DNA from: Candidatus Magasanikbacteria bacterium RIFCSPLOWO2_02_FULL_44_11
Lineage (GTDB): Bacteria; Patescibacteriota; Patescibacteriia; Magasanikbacterales; GWA2-37-8
DNA length: 18,385 nt
Assembly (NCBI GenBank): GCA_001783035.1
Contig: MFQK01000046.1
Location: 1-18,385 of the forward strand
Direction: 5' to 3'
The position numbers were made by a program, and so were the translations under genes. Below the pieces are notes generated by a model that did no database searches, had not been told where the DNA came from, and saw only the letters and a program-made list of their open reading frames with translations. This document shows positions 6,204-13,351 of this stretch, piece by piece (the first letter of the stretch is position 1; the number at the start of each line of letters is the position of its first letter).

Positions 6204-6500
6204 TTACACGGCCTGGCGACGGGATGCCTCCTCCTTCCTGTTGTTGAAATCTTCGAGCCTGGTGACTCCGGCGGCGACTTCCGCCACCGGGACGCCATGC
6301 TCATCCTTCATCTCCACGGTGATCCTCACCGTGTGGCCGCCGAGCGGCAAGTCGAGCTCGAACCGTTCGCCGATCTTCGGCAACGGCAGCCGCTCATTGA
6401 TAAAACGGCTGACCTCCGTGCGCAATTCGCTCACGTGGCCCCTGAAAAATTTCTTCAGGTCCTGCAAGGCCGGTCCGATATCCGTTATGATGCCGTACAT
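6204..6500 (-). CDS. GC-rich orphan protein of 98 residues, function unknown
   Basis: I do not recognise this protein. The start ATG at 6500 is well supported by GAGGGAG about 8 bases upstream, one of the few clear Shine-Dalgarno sites in the window. Residues 1-40 look helical (ALQDLKKFFRGHVSELRTEV). Residues 45-75 look like beta strands (RFELDLPLGGHTVRITVEM, then HGVPVAEVAAG). The tail is charged (DFNNRKEEASRR). No signal peptide or cysteine is present. Codons are strongly GC-ending, unlike the AT-rich neighbours, and stem-loops flank it on both sides (6149-6184 and 6579-6618). That suggests a separately acquired, self-contained unit. Confidence 0.7.
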   Translation of the reverse strand: MYGIITDIGPALQDLKKFFRGHVSELRTEVSRFINERLPLPKIGERFELDLPLGGHTVRITVEMKDEHGVPVAEVAAGVTRLEDFNNRKEEASRRQAV

Positions 6501-6578
6501 TTTTTTCTCCCTCAAGAGTTGAAACAGAATTGACGACTCTTCGTAACCACAGCCCTCTGCTCTGATCACGAACGTCGT

Positions 6579-6618
6579 CCGGAGGGAGCAGCGCAAAATG
6601 CACACTGCTCACCTCCGG
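6579..6618. other. 13-bp stem-loop between the methyltransferase and the GC-rich gene
   Basis: CCGGAGG-GAGCAG (6579-6591) pairs with CTGCTC-CCTCCGG (6605-6618), with one bulged base. It lies 18 bases after the methyltransferase stop and about 80 bases before the start of the orphan gene. It may end the methyltransferase transcript or be part of the orphan gene's leader. Confidence 0.5.
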
Positions 6619-6635
6619 CAAAAACGACATCTACC

Positions 6636-7352
6636 TTATCCACCGTTCGCTTTGGCCGCGACGGAAACTAAATTCTTACCCTCCTTCTTATTTACTTTTA
6701 AACTACCCGAGGAATAATACATTGACTTTATCTTAAATCCGGCCTTTTCCAAAAGAGCCTTCAATTCATCTTTTTCAAAATGATGATAATACCGGTTGGC
6801 TAATTCCTTACCATACTGGTCTTTCCAAGGAATAAAATAATCACCATCACCCACATCGTCCCAATCTTTTTTTAATTTTGCCTTAGCCCAATCACTTTCT
6901 AGGTTCCAATTCGTCATAATGAGCGTCGCGCCCGGTTTCATTTCTGCAAATATTTTTTTAAGCAGTTTCAATCTTGTTTTTTCATCGGGCAAATGATGAA
7001 ACGACGCGATCATAAAAACCAGATCGAAAAAATCGTCGTCAAAATTTTTATCTTTATGCGCGGTGCAAAAAAATTGCGCGTCTTGGAATTCAAGTAACGG
7101 ATTTTTTTTGGCTTCTTTAAGAAGATTGCGACTTTGATCAACGCCGAAATAATGCAAATCGAAATCTTTGAGTAAATAAAGAAGCCGGCCGTTGCCGCAA
7201 CCCCAATCCAGGATATATTGACCATCCGCTAAAAATGGTCTAAACTGCATCAGTTCAGCGACGTGTTGGCGAGTACCAGAAAAAGCACCGGCAATTTTAT
7301 TGTAGTCATCACGAGTTTTCTGTATAATGGCTTCAGCCTTATGACGCATCAT
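6636..7352 (-). CDS. Trm9/ALKBH8-like SAM-dependent methyltransferase
   Basis: A class I methyltransferase of about 238 residues. SAM motif I is ILDWGCGNGRLL, followed by the acidic FGVDQS strand, FDLVFMIASFHHL and the post-motif region MKPGATLIMTNW. The N-terminal YNKIAGAFSGTRQ and the late segment DGDYFIPWK...NRYYHHFEKDEL resemble Trm9/ALKBH8-type enzymes. In eukaryotes these methylate the carboxymethyl group on wobble uridine of tRNA. The neighbouring divergent gene encodes Elp3, which makes that carboxymethyl uridine. I infer a role in tRNA modification. Tandem ATGs at 7352 and 7349 are both possible starts; either overlaps the 5' end of elp3 by about 10 bases. Confidence 0.8.
   Translation of the reverse strand: MMRHKAEAIIQKTRDDYNKIAGAFSGTRQHVAELMQFRPFLADGQYILDWGCGNGRLLYLLKDFDLHYFGVDQSRNLLKEAKKNPLLEFQDAQFFCTAHKDKNFDDDFFDLVFMIASFHHLPDEKTRLKLLKKIFAEMKPGATLIMTNWNLESDWAKAKLKKDWDDVGDGDYFIPWKDQYGKELANRYYHHFEKDELKALLEKAGFKIKSMYYSSGSLKVNKKEGKNLVSVAAKANGG
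7300..7328 (+). promoter_or_regulatory. Promoter of elp3, inside the methyltransferase coding region
   Basis: TTGTAG (7300-7305), a 17-base spacer and a perfect TATAAT (7323-7328) lie 12 bases before the elp3 ATG. The predicted transcription start is near 7335, giving a leader of about 6 bases. The promoter overlaps the first codons of the divergent methyltransferase, so the two genes may interfere with each other. Confidence 0.75.
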
Positions 7353-8990
7353 AGCACGAAAAAAATTATTGTGGCGGCAAGTTCGAATCTCCCTCAAGGC
7401 GAGCTGGCTTTAAATACCCTAAAACGACAGGTCGTTGGCGCGGATAATACCAAACAACCGATGCCTTCCAAAACTGAATTGCTCCGAGCATATCACAGTT
7501 TGGTAAAAAATAAAAGTATCAAAGCAGACAAACGATTGGAGAAATTATTGACCCGCCGGGCGGTGCGCACGCTCTCTGGTGTGACGATTGTGACGTCATT
7601 GGTGAAGCCCTATCCGTGCCCGGGCGAATGCGTCTATTGTCCGCTCGACGAGCGCATGCCGAAAAGTTATTTGTCGGAAGAACCGGCCGCCATGCGCGCG
7701 CTCATGCTCGCCTTTGATCCCTATGAACAGATGGCGAGGCGAATCGAAGCGCTCGAAGCCAACGGTCACCCCACTGACAAAATTGAATTTATTGTGAAAG
7801 GCGGCACGTGGAATTCATATCCGCTCGGTTACCAATACTGGTTTATTTTAAGATCGTTCGAAGCTTGTAATACGTACGACAAGAAAAAAGCCCGGTTCAC
7901 AAAATTGACCGATAAATCCCCTCTCGCCAATTTAAAAAAGGAATTACTGCGCCAAGAGCGGCTGAATGAAAACGCTAAACATCGTATTATCGGTTTGACG
8001 CTCGAGACGCGACCCGATTGCATTAACGCGCACACGGTTTGGCAAATGCGCGAGCAAGGCTGCACACGATTGGAAATTGGTGTGCAACATACCGACGACG
8101 CTGTTTTGGCTTTGACCAAGCGCGGCCACACCGCTGAACGCGCTCGAGAGGCCACCGAGTTGTTGCGCAATTATGGGTACAAAGTAGATTTTCATTTAAT
8201 GCCGCAACTACCCGGCTCGACCCCTGCCAAAGATTTAGAAATGATGGAAAGTATTTTTACCGATCCCGGGTTCAAACCGGATATGATCAAGATTTACCCC
8301 TGCACGGTGGTGAAAGGATCGGAATTGTATGATTGGTTTGTAAAAGGAAATTACAAGGCGTACCCGACGCGCGACTTGATTGATGTCATTAAAACATTTA
8401 AAAGCCATATCCCCCGCTATGCCCGTGTATCGCGCCTGATCCGTGATATTCCCGGCCAGTATATTGAAGAGGGTAATAAAGTGACTAACCTGCGCCAAGT
8501 GATTGAAGCCGAAATGAAGCGTGACGGGCTGGTTTGTAAATGTTTGCGTTGCCGTGAGATCGGACACGTGAAAACCGATAGTTGGACTGTAAACGAACTG
8601 AAGCCGGTTTTGTTTATCGATGAATATGAAACCAGAGGCGGCCGGGAATTTTTTATATGCTATGAGGATAAGCTCCGTCGCGTAGTGTTCGCTTTTTGCC
8701 GTTTGCGAATTGTCGACAAACCGGTTATCCATCCTAACAAAAAACTAAACTCCTACAGCGCCTACATCCGTGAGCTCCATACCTATGGCCAGCTGGTCAG
8801 AATCGGTAAACAAGAAAAGGAATCGTCCCAACACAAGGGTTTAGGAAAGAAACTCGTGGTGCAGGCGGAAAAAATCGTGAAGAAAAATAAAATTGATAAA
8901 CTCGCGGTTATTTCCGGCGTCGGTGTCCGTGGCTATTATCGTAAATGGGGCTATCGTCTGGAAAAAACCTACATGGTTAAAAATATTTAA
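7341..8990 (+). CDS. elp3: Elp3-type tRNA uridine-34 carboxymethylation enzyme (radical SAM + GNAT)
   Basis: A 549-residue protein with the two-domain plan of Elp3. The radical SAM part has the CPGECVYC cluster motif (Cys93, Cys97, Cys100), KGGTWNSYP, LTLETRPD and LEIGVQ. A metal-site segment CKCLRCREIGH follows. The C-terminal GNAT domain has QHKGLGKKL, the acetyl-CoA loop, and a GYYRKWGY end. Elp3 uses acetyl-CoA and a radical mechanism to place a carboxymethyl group on C5 of wobble uridine in tRNA; bacterial forms act without the eukaryotic Elongator partners. I chose the ATG at 7341, just after the promoter; the in-frame ATG at 7263 lies before it. The divergent neighbour is a Trm9-like methyltransferase. 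Confidence 0.93.
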   Translation: MTHHSTKKIIVAASSNLPQGELALNTLKRQVVGADNTKQPMPSKTELLRAYHSLVKNKSIKADKRLEKLLTRRAVRTLSGVTIVTSLVKPYPCPGECVYCPLDERMPKSYLSEEPAAMRALMLAFDPYEQMARRIEALEANGHPTDKIEFIVKGGTWNSYPLGYQYWFILRSFEACNTYDKKKARFTKLTDKSPLANLKKELLRQERLNENAKHRIIGLTLETRPDCINAHTVWQMREQGCTRLEIGVQHTDDAVLALTKRGHTAERAREATELLRNYGYKVDFHLMPQLPGSTPAKDLEMMESIFTDPGFKPDMIKIYPCTVVKGSELYDWFVKGNYKAYPTRDLIDVIKTFKSHIPRYARVSRLIRDIPGQYIEEGNKVTNLRQVIEAEMKRDGLVCKCLRCREIGHVKTDSWTVNELKPVLFIDEYETRGGREFFICYEDKLRRVVFAFCRLRIVDKPVIHPNKKLNSYSAYIRELHTYGQLVRIGKQEKESSQHKGLGKKLVVQAEKIVKKNKIDKLAVISGVGVRGYYRKWGYRLEKTYMVKNI

Positions 8991-9023
8991 AAGAAAACAA
9001 CCCGAATTGAAAACAACCCGGAT

Positions 9024-9054
9024 TTGACAAATTTTCTGGATTTGGTAGTATATT
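9024..9054 (+). promoter_or_regulatory. Promoter in front of the structured RNA
   Basis: A perfect TTGACA -35 (9024-9029) is followed by TAGTAT after 16 bases or TATATT after 19. No gene follows on this strand before the terminator at 9161-9176, so the transcript would be an independent short RNA. Confidence 0.7.
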
Positions 9055-9059
9055 ATTTA

Positions 9060-9180
9060 TAAATAGAGCTTTTTTCTTTGAGGATAGAAAGGTGGCTATC
9101 GCCGTCAATCAAAAGATTGATGAGAGATGAGGGAAACTCCGCCCCTCCAAAGACACTTTGACCGCCGAAAGGCGGTTTTG
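9060..9180 (+). ncRNA. Candidate structured small RNA, family not recognised
   Basis: About 120 bases between a consensus promoter and an intrinsic terminator, with consecutive stem-loops and little unpaired sequence. Visible helices are GGTG/CGCC at 9091-9103, an 8-bp stem with an AAAA loop at 9103-9122, GAGGG/CCCTC at 9129-9147, CAAAG/CTTTG at 9148-9160, and the terminator stem. A 5-bp pairing GATAG/CTATC (9083-9100) competes with the first helix, so two folds are possible. There is no plausible reading frame with a start signal on this strand. The next gene downstream is on the opposite strand, so it is not a riboswitch leader. It lacks the hallmarks I know for tmRNA, SRP RNA and RNase P RNA. 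Confidence 0.6.
9161..9180 (+). terminator. Intrinsic terminator with GAAA tetraloop
   Basis: ACCGCC (9161-9166), loop GAAA, GGCGGT (9171-9176), then TTTGTGTTT. A compact GC-rich stem with a T-rich tail, ending the small RNA. Confidence 0.85.
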
Positions 9181-9275
9181 TGTTTCAATTGCTTGATAGA
9201 TGTTTTGCGTTGCTGTTTATGACACAGTAGACTTATATAAAGTTTTAAAAATTGTTTCCAGTTACAAATAGAGTA

Positions 9276-9309
9276 GGATCCCCGATCGTTTTGCGACGAC
9301 CGGGGATCC
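9276..9309 (-). terminator. 14-bp stem-loop after the lipoprotein gene
   Basis: Arms 9276-9289 and 9296-9309 pair around a 6-base loop. The single mismatch becomes a G-U pair in minus-strand RNA, which points to function on that strand, 13 bases past the lipoprotein stop. A T-run is absent. The remaining 9181-9275 stretch shows nothing else recognisable. Confidence 0.65.
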
Positions 9310-9322
9310 ATCCTTTCTACCA

Positions 9323-9823
9323 CTAGCGCACCACAGCCAGAAACTGGCTCTTGGCGTCCCAATCTTTGTCGGGTCGGATTACCAGGATGCACGATCCGCC
9401 ACGCCATTCGAGCGACGGATACGATGCTTGGTTTTGCCCATCCTGAACGACCGAGCCAAGCGACACCGTCACCGCGCCTTCAATGACATTGGGGTGGTTT
9501 TCGGCCACAGCCAACAATTCTTCGATCTTGGCCGGCCGCAGGCCGTGACGCTCCAGGTACTCGACCAGTTCGGTCGCGCTCGCCTGCTCGTTGACCTTGA
9601 ACAACACCACAGCTGCTTCGCGCGTCTTCATGCCCTTGAGCGGAAAATTCTGCTCGGTGACGCGATGCCACGGCACAATGCAGTTGCTGCGGTCGATCAT
9701 TTGCGACAACGACTGGCTATAATCGACCACAATAGCGTACTGCTCGACGTTACCCGTCGCGTGCGTACAGCCGGAAACGTCCCACAACGCTAACGCAAAC
9801 AAAACACTGACAATTTGGCGCAT
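9323..9823 (-). CDS. GC-rich putative lipoprotein, function unknown
   Basis: A 166-residue protein with a good start: AAGGAGAT precedes the ATG at 9823. The N-terminus is a lipoprotein-type signal (MRQIVSVLFALALW) ending in a VSGC lipobox, with Cys19 as the likely lipidated residue. The mature part has ELVEYLERHGLRPAKIEELL, a helical segment, then VTVSLGSVV, PSLEWRGGSC and a KSQFLAVV end. From memory, this RPA..EELLA / LGSV / W / FLAV pattern recurs in uncharacterised Patescibacteria proteins; I cannot confirm that here. GC content and codon use are higher than in neighbouring genes, as in the orphan at 6204-6500. It stands alone with its own stem-loop. Confidence 0.78.
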   Translation of the reverse strand: MRQIVSVLFALALWDVSGCTHATGNVEQYAIVVDYSQSLSQMIDRSNCIVPWHRVTEQNFPLKGMKTREAAVVLFKVNEQASATELVEYLERHGLRPAKIEELLAVAENHPNVIEGAVTVSLGSVVQDGQNQASYPSLEWRGGSCILVIRPDKDWDAKSQFLAVVR

Positions 9824-10043
9824 GTTTTTCAATCTCCTTATACAGGGAAAAGAGCCAGACAACACCTTACCAAAACCAATATCAAGAAATCATAAAGTCG
9901 AGTTCCTCTATAAAAGTCGCCGGTATTACTGTCGTCTTGCTTCCACCGGGCGTAAGTGTTACCATACCGTCGCTTTAAGCCTATTAAATTACGCGTCCAA
10001 TGTGCGAGAAGTTTTGGAAAAATATCTGATCGAAAAAATATGA
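9822..10043 (+). CDS. Doubtful small ORF (73 residues) upstream of glyA
   Basis: The C-terminal half (RRYYCRLASTGRKCYHT... VREVLEKYLIEKI) has some protein character. The start codon, however, overlaps the ATG of the lipoprotein gene on the other strand, and no ribosome binding site is visible. I see no known family. It may be a gene remnant or chance. The rest of 9824-10110 contains no other recognisable feature; a weak TTGCCT with an AT-rich -10 lies just before glyA. Confidence 0.25.
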   Translation: MFFNLLIQGKEPDNTLPKPISRNHKVEFLYKSRRYYCRLASTGRKCYHTVALSLLNYASNVREVLEKYLIEKI

Positions 10044-10110
10044 TTTACGAATCGCTCGAATTTAAGTAAGGGCTGATTGCCTGATGGTAATCTTTTTTTA
10101 TTTATTTTCT

Positions 10111-11358
10111 ATGTATACACATACTCTCAAACAATTTGATCCGACCATTTTGGCGAGTATCAAAAAAGAACAACAGCGCCAAGAAGAAGGCCTCGAAATG
10201 ATCCCCTCGGAAAATTTTGTTTCGCCGGCGGTGCTTGAAGCTTTAGGATCGGTCTTAACGAATAAATATTCCGAAGGCTACGTTGGCAAACGCTATTATG
10301 GCGGTTGCGAATTTATTGACGAAGTGGAGCAACTGGCGATTGATCGCGCGAAACAATTATTTGGCGCCGAGCATGTGAACGTGCAGCCTTTGTCGGGCGC
10401 GCCGGCCAATATCGCTGTTTATTTTGCGTTATTAAAACCGGGCGATACCGTTTTGGGTATGGATTTGTCTCACGGCGGACATTTGACCCACGGCCACCCC
10501 GTCACGGCCATGGCGAAGATTTTTAACTTTGTTCGCTATAAGACAAACAAGGAAGGAAAAATCGACCTCGATAATTTACGCCAAATGGCGCTCGAACATA
10601 AACCAAAAATGATTTTGGTTGGTTACTCGGCCTATTCGCGCGAGATTGACTATGCCGCTATTAAAAAAATCGCCGATGAGGTTGGCGCTTTGACAATGGC
10701 AGATATCGCCCATATTGCCGGATTGATTGCGGGTGGACAAATGGATAATCCTGTTCCCCTCTTTGATGTTGTTTCGACCACGACACATAAAACTTTGCGC
10801 GGACCGCGCGGAGGCATGATCATGTGCCAACAAATACACGCCGCGGCAATCGATAAATCGGTGTTCCCGGGTCTCCAAGGTGGACCGCATGAAAATAATA
10901 TTGCGGCTAAAGCTGTGGCTTTTAAGGAAGCGCTTGAACCGGAATTTAAGGATTATGCCGCGCAAATAAAAAAGAATGCTAAAATATTGGAGAATGTATT
11001 TCGTGAAAAAGGTTACACGCTCTGCCACGGCGGCACCGACAACCATCTCTTACTTATTGATGTCACCAATAAAGGTTTAGCCGGCAAGCAAGCCCAGATC
11101 GCTCTCGACAAAGCAGGTATCACCGTCAATAAAAATATGATACCCGATGATCCACGCTCACCAATGGACCCATCCGGCATTCGCCTGGGCACGCCGGCTA
11201 TTACCACGCGCGGGATGAAGGAAGCTGAAATGGAACAAATCGCCACTTGGATTGATGAAGTAATTACGAACTGGAATAATGACGAAAAATTAGACGCAAT
11301 ACGTTGGCAGGTTAAGGATTTAACGAAAAAGTTTCCACTCTATCCGACCTTGGTTTAA
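10111..11358 (+). CDS. glyA: Serine hydroxymethyltransferase
   Basis: A 415-residue PLP enzyme that converts serine and tetrahydrofolate to glycine and 5,10-methylene-tetrahydrofolate in the cytoplasm. It is the usual source of one-carbon units for thymidylate and purines. Diagnostic segments are [37 protein letters not shown], and the PLP lysine Lys227 in [14 protein letters not shown]. Length matches bacterial family members. I chose the ATG at 10111 because the family begins near here; an upstream in-frame ATG at 10084 would add nine hydrophobic residues of no known role. It faces pyk, with a nested inverted repeat between them. Confidence 0.96.
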   Translation: MYTHTLKQFDPTILASIKKEQQRQEEGLEMIPSENFVSPAVLEALGSVLTNKYSEGYVGKRYYGGCEFIDEVEQLAIDRAKQLFGAEHVNVQPLSGAPANIAVYFALLKPGDTVLGMDLSHGGHLTHGHPVTAMAKIFNFVRYKTNKEGKIDLDNLRQMALEHKPKMILVGYSAYSREIDYAAIKKIADEVGALTMADIAHIAGLIAGGQMDNPVPLFDVVSTTTHKTLRGPRGGMIMCQQIHAAAIDKSVFPGLQGGPHENNIAAKAVAFKEALEPEFKDYAAQIKKNAKILENVFREKGYTLCHGGTDNHLLLIDVTNKGLAGKQAQIALDKAGITVNKNMIPDDPRSPMDPSGIRLGTPAITTRGMKEAEMEQIATWIDEVITNWNNDEKLDAIRWQVKDLTKKFPLYPTLV

Positions 11359-11367
11359 TTAATACAT

Positions 11368-11472
11368 AAAGGGATACTGATATTATATTTTTCGCTTTCC
11401 TCGGCCGCGAGGCCTCAGGGCGGTCGCCATGGGCGACCGAACCCGCTCAAAATACAATACCAGTATCCCTTT
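11368..11472. terminator. Large nested inverted repeat between convergent glyA and pyk
   Basis: A 12-bp perfect outer stem (11368-11379 with 11461-11472) extends to about 24 bp with two mismatches, both of which become G-U pairs in minus-strand RNA. Inside lie two further hairpins: CCTCG/CGAGG at 11399-11412 and CGGTCGCC/GGCGACCG at 11421-11439. The plus-strand 3' side runs into a T-run (CCCTTTTTTG), as for a terminator of glyA. It may act for both genes. Its terminal-inverted-repeat layout would also fit a miniature transposable element. Confidence 0.75.
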
Positions 11473-11480
11473 TTTGATTT

Positions 11481-12917
11481 CTAAATAGTCCGGACTTCTA
11501 CAGTGGAAACATGTTCGGCTAAACCGATCGGTTCGCCGGCAACGACGATAATTTTTTGTCCTTTTTTGGCGATCTTTTCATCCTTTATATAGAGAATCAG
11601 TCGCTCTTGAAGTTCTTTAGTGTTGAGCGGAAATGGTGTCATGACCACCGGTTTAATGCCCCAAGAGAGGGATAACTGGCGGGAAGTATCTTGATTTTCG
11701 GTGCCGACAATGACCATAGGCAGTGGACGGACATGGCTTAATAGGCGCGCTGTAAGCCCGCGTTTGGTCGCTGTAACGACCGCGGCAATAGTGACTTCGT
11801 CGGATAACAATTTGACGGTATCGGCAATCGCGCCATCAATCGGCAGCCCTCGAAAATGGAGCGGCGGCAAAGCAATGTCGTCATAGACGGATTTTTCCGT
11901 ACTGATAATAATATCAGTCATCGTCTTGACCGCCAAAATCGGAAAGACGCCAGTGGCGGTCTCGTTGGTCAAAAGAAGGGCGTCGGCATGGTCAATGACG
12001 GCGTTCGCGACATCACTGGCCTCGGCGCGGGTCGGGCGGCGGCTGGTCTGCATGGAATTCAAAAGTTGAGTGGCGACAATCACCGGTTTGGCTTGACGGT
12101 TGGCTTCATCAATAATCTTTTTTTGGATGACCGGCACCTCGCCGGTCGGAAGCTCTAATCCCAGGTCGCCTCGCGCGACCATGACGCCATCGGAGGCGAT
12201 GATAATAGAGCGTATATTTTTAATAGCTTCTTTGGTTTCGATCTTGGCGATGATCGCTATCGGTCGCAATGGTATTTTTTCAGCCTCCAAAATTTCATTA
12301 ATTAATAAGCGCGCCTCTTTTATATCCTTGGCTGAACTAACAAACGATAATCCAATAGCGTCGACGCCCATCTTTATTCCAAAACGCAAATCTCGACGGT
12401 CTTTTTGGCTCAAAGCAGGCAGTTTAATCAGACTGTCCGGTAAATTGATCCCTTTGTGCGAATGTATGACTCCCTCCTGGACAACTTTGGCTGTAATCTT
12501 ACTACCATTAACCTCGGTCACCACGAATTCAATTCGTCCATCATCTACCAAAATACGCTGACGTTTTCTTAAAAATTTGTGGAGCTCGGGATGGTCGACC
12601 GGAATTTCACCGGATATAAATTTTTTCTTGGCGGTATTAAAAAAAACCTCCTGATTGGTTTTGACGGTTATTCCCCCGCTGCGAAGGCTACCAATACGAA
12701 TACGCGGACCCTGTAAATCTTGCAAGATGGCGAGTGGTTCGCCGGTTTTCTTTTCGACCGCCCGCAGGCGGTTGATGAGGATGGCGTGTGAATCGTAGGT
12801 GCCATGCGCGAAGTTGAGACGGGCGAAATTCATCCCCGCCTCAACCATGGCTTCGATGGTGCCAATATCAGCGCAAGATGGTCCGACCGTGACGCCGATT
12901 TTTGTATGTTTGAACAT
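11481..12917 (-). CDS. pyk: Pyruvate kinase
   Basis: A 478-residue glycolytic enzyme transferring phosphate from phosphoenolpyruvate to ADP. Visible motifs are NFAHG, LQDLQGPRIRIG, the catalytic lysine region IIAKIETKEAI, GVMVARGDLGLELP (metal and substrate site), TQLLNSM and PTRAEASDVANAV. The usual MLSGETA.G..P segment appears as LLLTNETATGVFP, keeping the E-T-A core but replacing Ser-Gly with Thr-Asn. The C-terminal domain is present, so it is full length. It starts 2 bases after the preceding membrane-protein gene and is probably the last gene of the cell-division operon. Confidence 0.95.
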   Translation of the reverse strand: MFKHTKIGVTVGPSCADIGTIEAMVEAGMNFARLNFAHGTYDSHAILINRLRAVEKKTGEPLAILQDLQGPRIRIGSLRSGGITVKTNQEVFFNTAKKKFISGEIPVDHPELHKFLRKRQRILVDDGRIEFVVTEVNGSKITAKVVQEGVIHSHKGINLPDSLIKLPALSQKDRRDLRFGIKMGVDAIGLSFVSSAKDIKEARLLINEILEAEKIPLRPIAIIAKIETKEAIKNIRSIIIASDGVMVARGDLGLELPTGEVPVIQKKIIDEANRQAKPVIVATQLLNSMQTSRRPTRAEASDVANAVIDHADALLLTNETATGVFPILAVKTMTDIIISTEKSVYDDIALPPLHFRGLPIDGAIADTVKLLSDEVTIAAVVTATKRGLTARLLSHVRPLPMVIVGTENQDTSRQLSLSWGIKPVVMTPFPLNTKELQERLILYIKDEKIAKKGQKIIVVAGEPIGLAEHVSTVEVRTI

Positions 12918-12919
12918 AG

Positions 12920-13342
12920 TTATTTAAGCAGGGCCTTTACCCGTTCGCGTTCCGCCGAGTTGATTGGTAATAAATTGATGATATCCTCGACACTCGAGGC
13001 TTTACCGCTCTGGCTTGCTCCCAAAAAATTCATGTACTGATCTTTAAAATTCTTGATAATAGCCGGTAAATATATAATTGCCAAGATAAAAGGTACGACG
13101 ATGATAAGCAGTCTGAGCCAATTCGCAACCGCCGACCACAAAAGTTTGTTGTTAATTTTTCGGTTTTGCTCGTAAATTATTTGCGACCATTTCAAGTTTT
13201 TTTCGAGCAATTCTTTGAGGGATGGCTGGTCGCCTTTTTTTTCCAAACCGGAAACCATGGACTGCTCTAAGACAGGAGCGCCCTTGTCGACTGCCGAATT
13301 GAGCAACTTATCTGTTTCTGTTTTATCAGTATGTTTGATCAT
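12920..13342 (-). CDS. Small single-helix membrane protein, function unknown
   Basis: A 140-residue protein I do not recognise. Residues 1-65 are hydrophilic and look helical (LKELLEKNLKWSQIIYEQNRKI). One strong membrane helix follows at about 70-95 (LLIIVVPFILAIIYLPAII). The last 40 residues are polar and end in SAERERVKALLK. Its position between nrdR and pyk, with gaps of 9 and 2 bases, places it in the ftsZ transcript. This supports a real gene and perhaps an envelope or division-related role, which is inference only. Confidence 0.8.
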   Translation of the reverse strand: MIKHTDKTETDKLLNSAVDKGAPVLEQSMVSGLEKKGDQPSLKELLEKNLKWSQIIYEQNRKINNKLLWSAVANWLRLLIIVVPFILAIIYLPAIIKNFKDQYMNFLGASQSGKASSVEDIINLLPINSAERERVKALLK

Positions 13343-13351
13343 AAGTTTAGC

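Noticed and set aside
8235..8732. 165-residue minus-strand frame opposite elp3
   Set aside because: It lies wholly inside the well-supported elp3 coding region and shows no family features.
9060..9180. RNase P RNA, tmRNA or SRP RNA
   Set aside because: Far too short for RNase P or tmRNA, and it lacks the tmRNA tRNA-like ends and the SRP GGAAG-type apical loop. A faint GAGGGAAACTCC resemblance to an RNase P motif is not enough.
9060..9180. Riboswitch controlling glyA
   Set aside because: glyA starts about 930 bases later, past an intrinsic terminator and a gene on the other strand.
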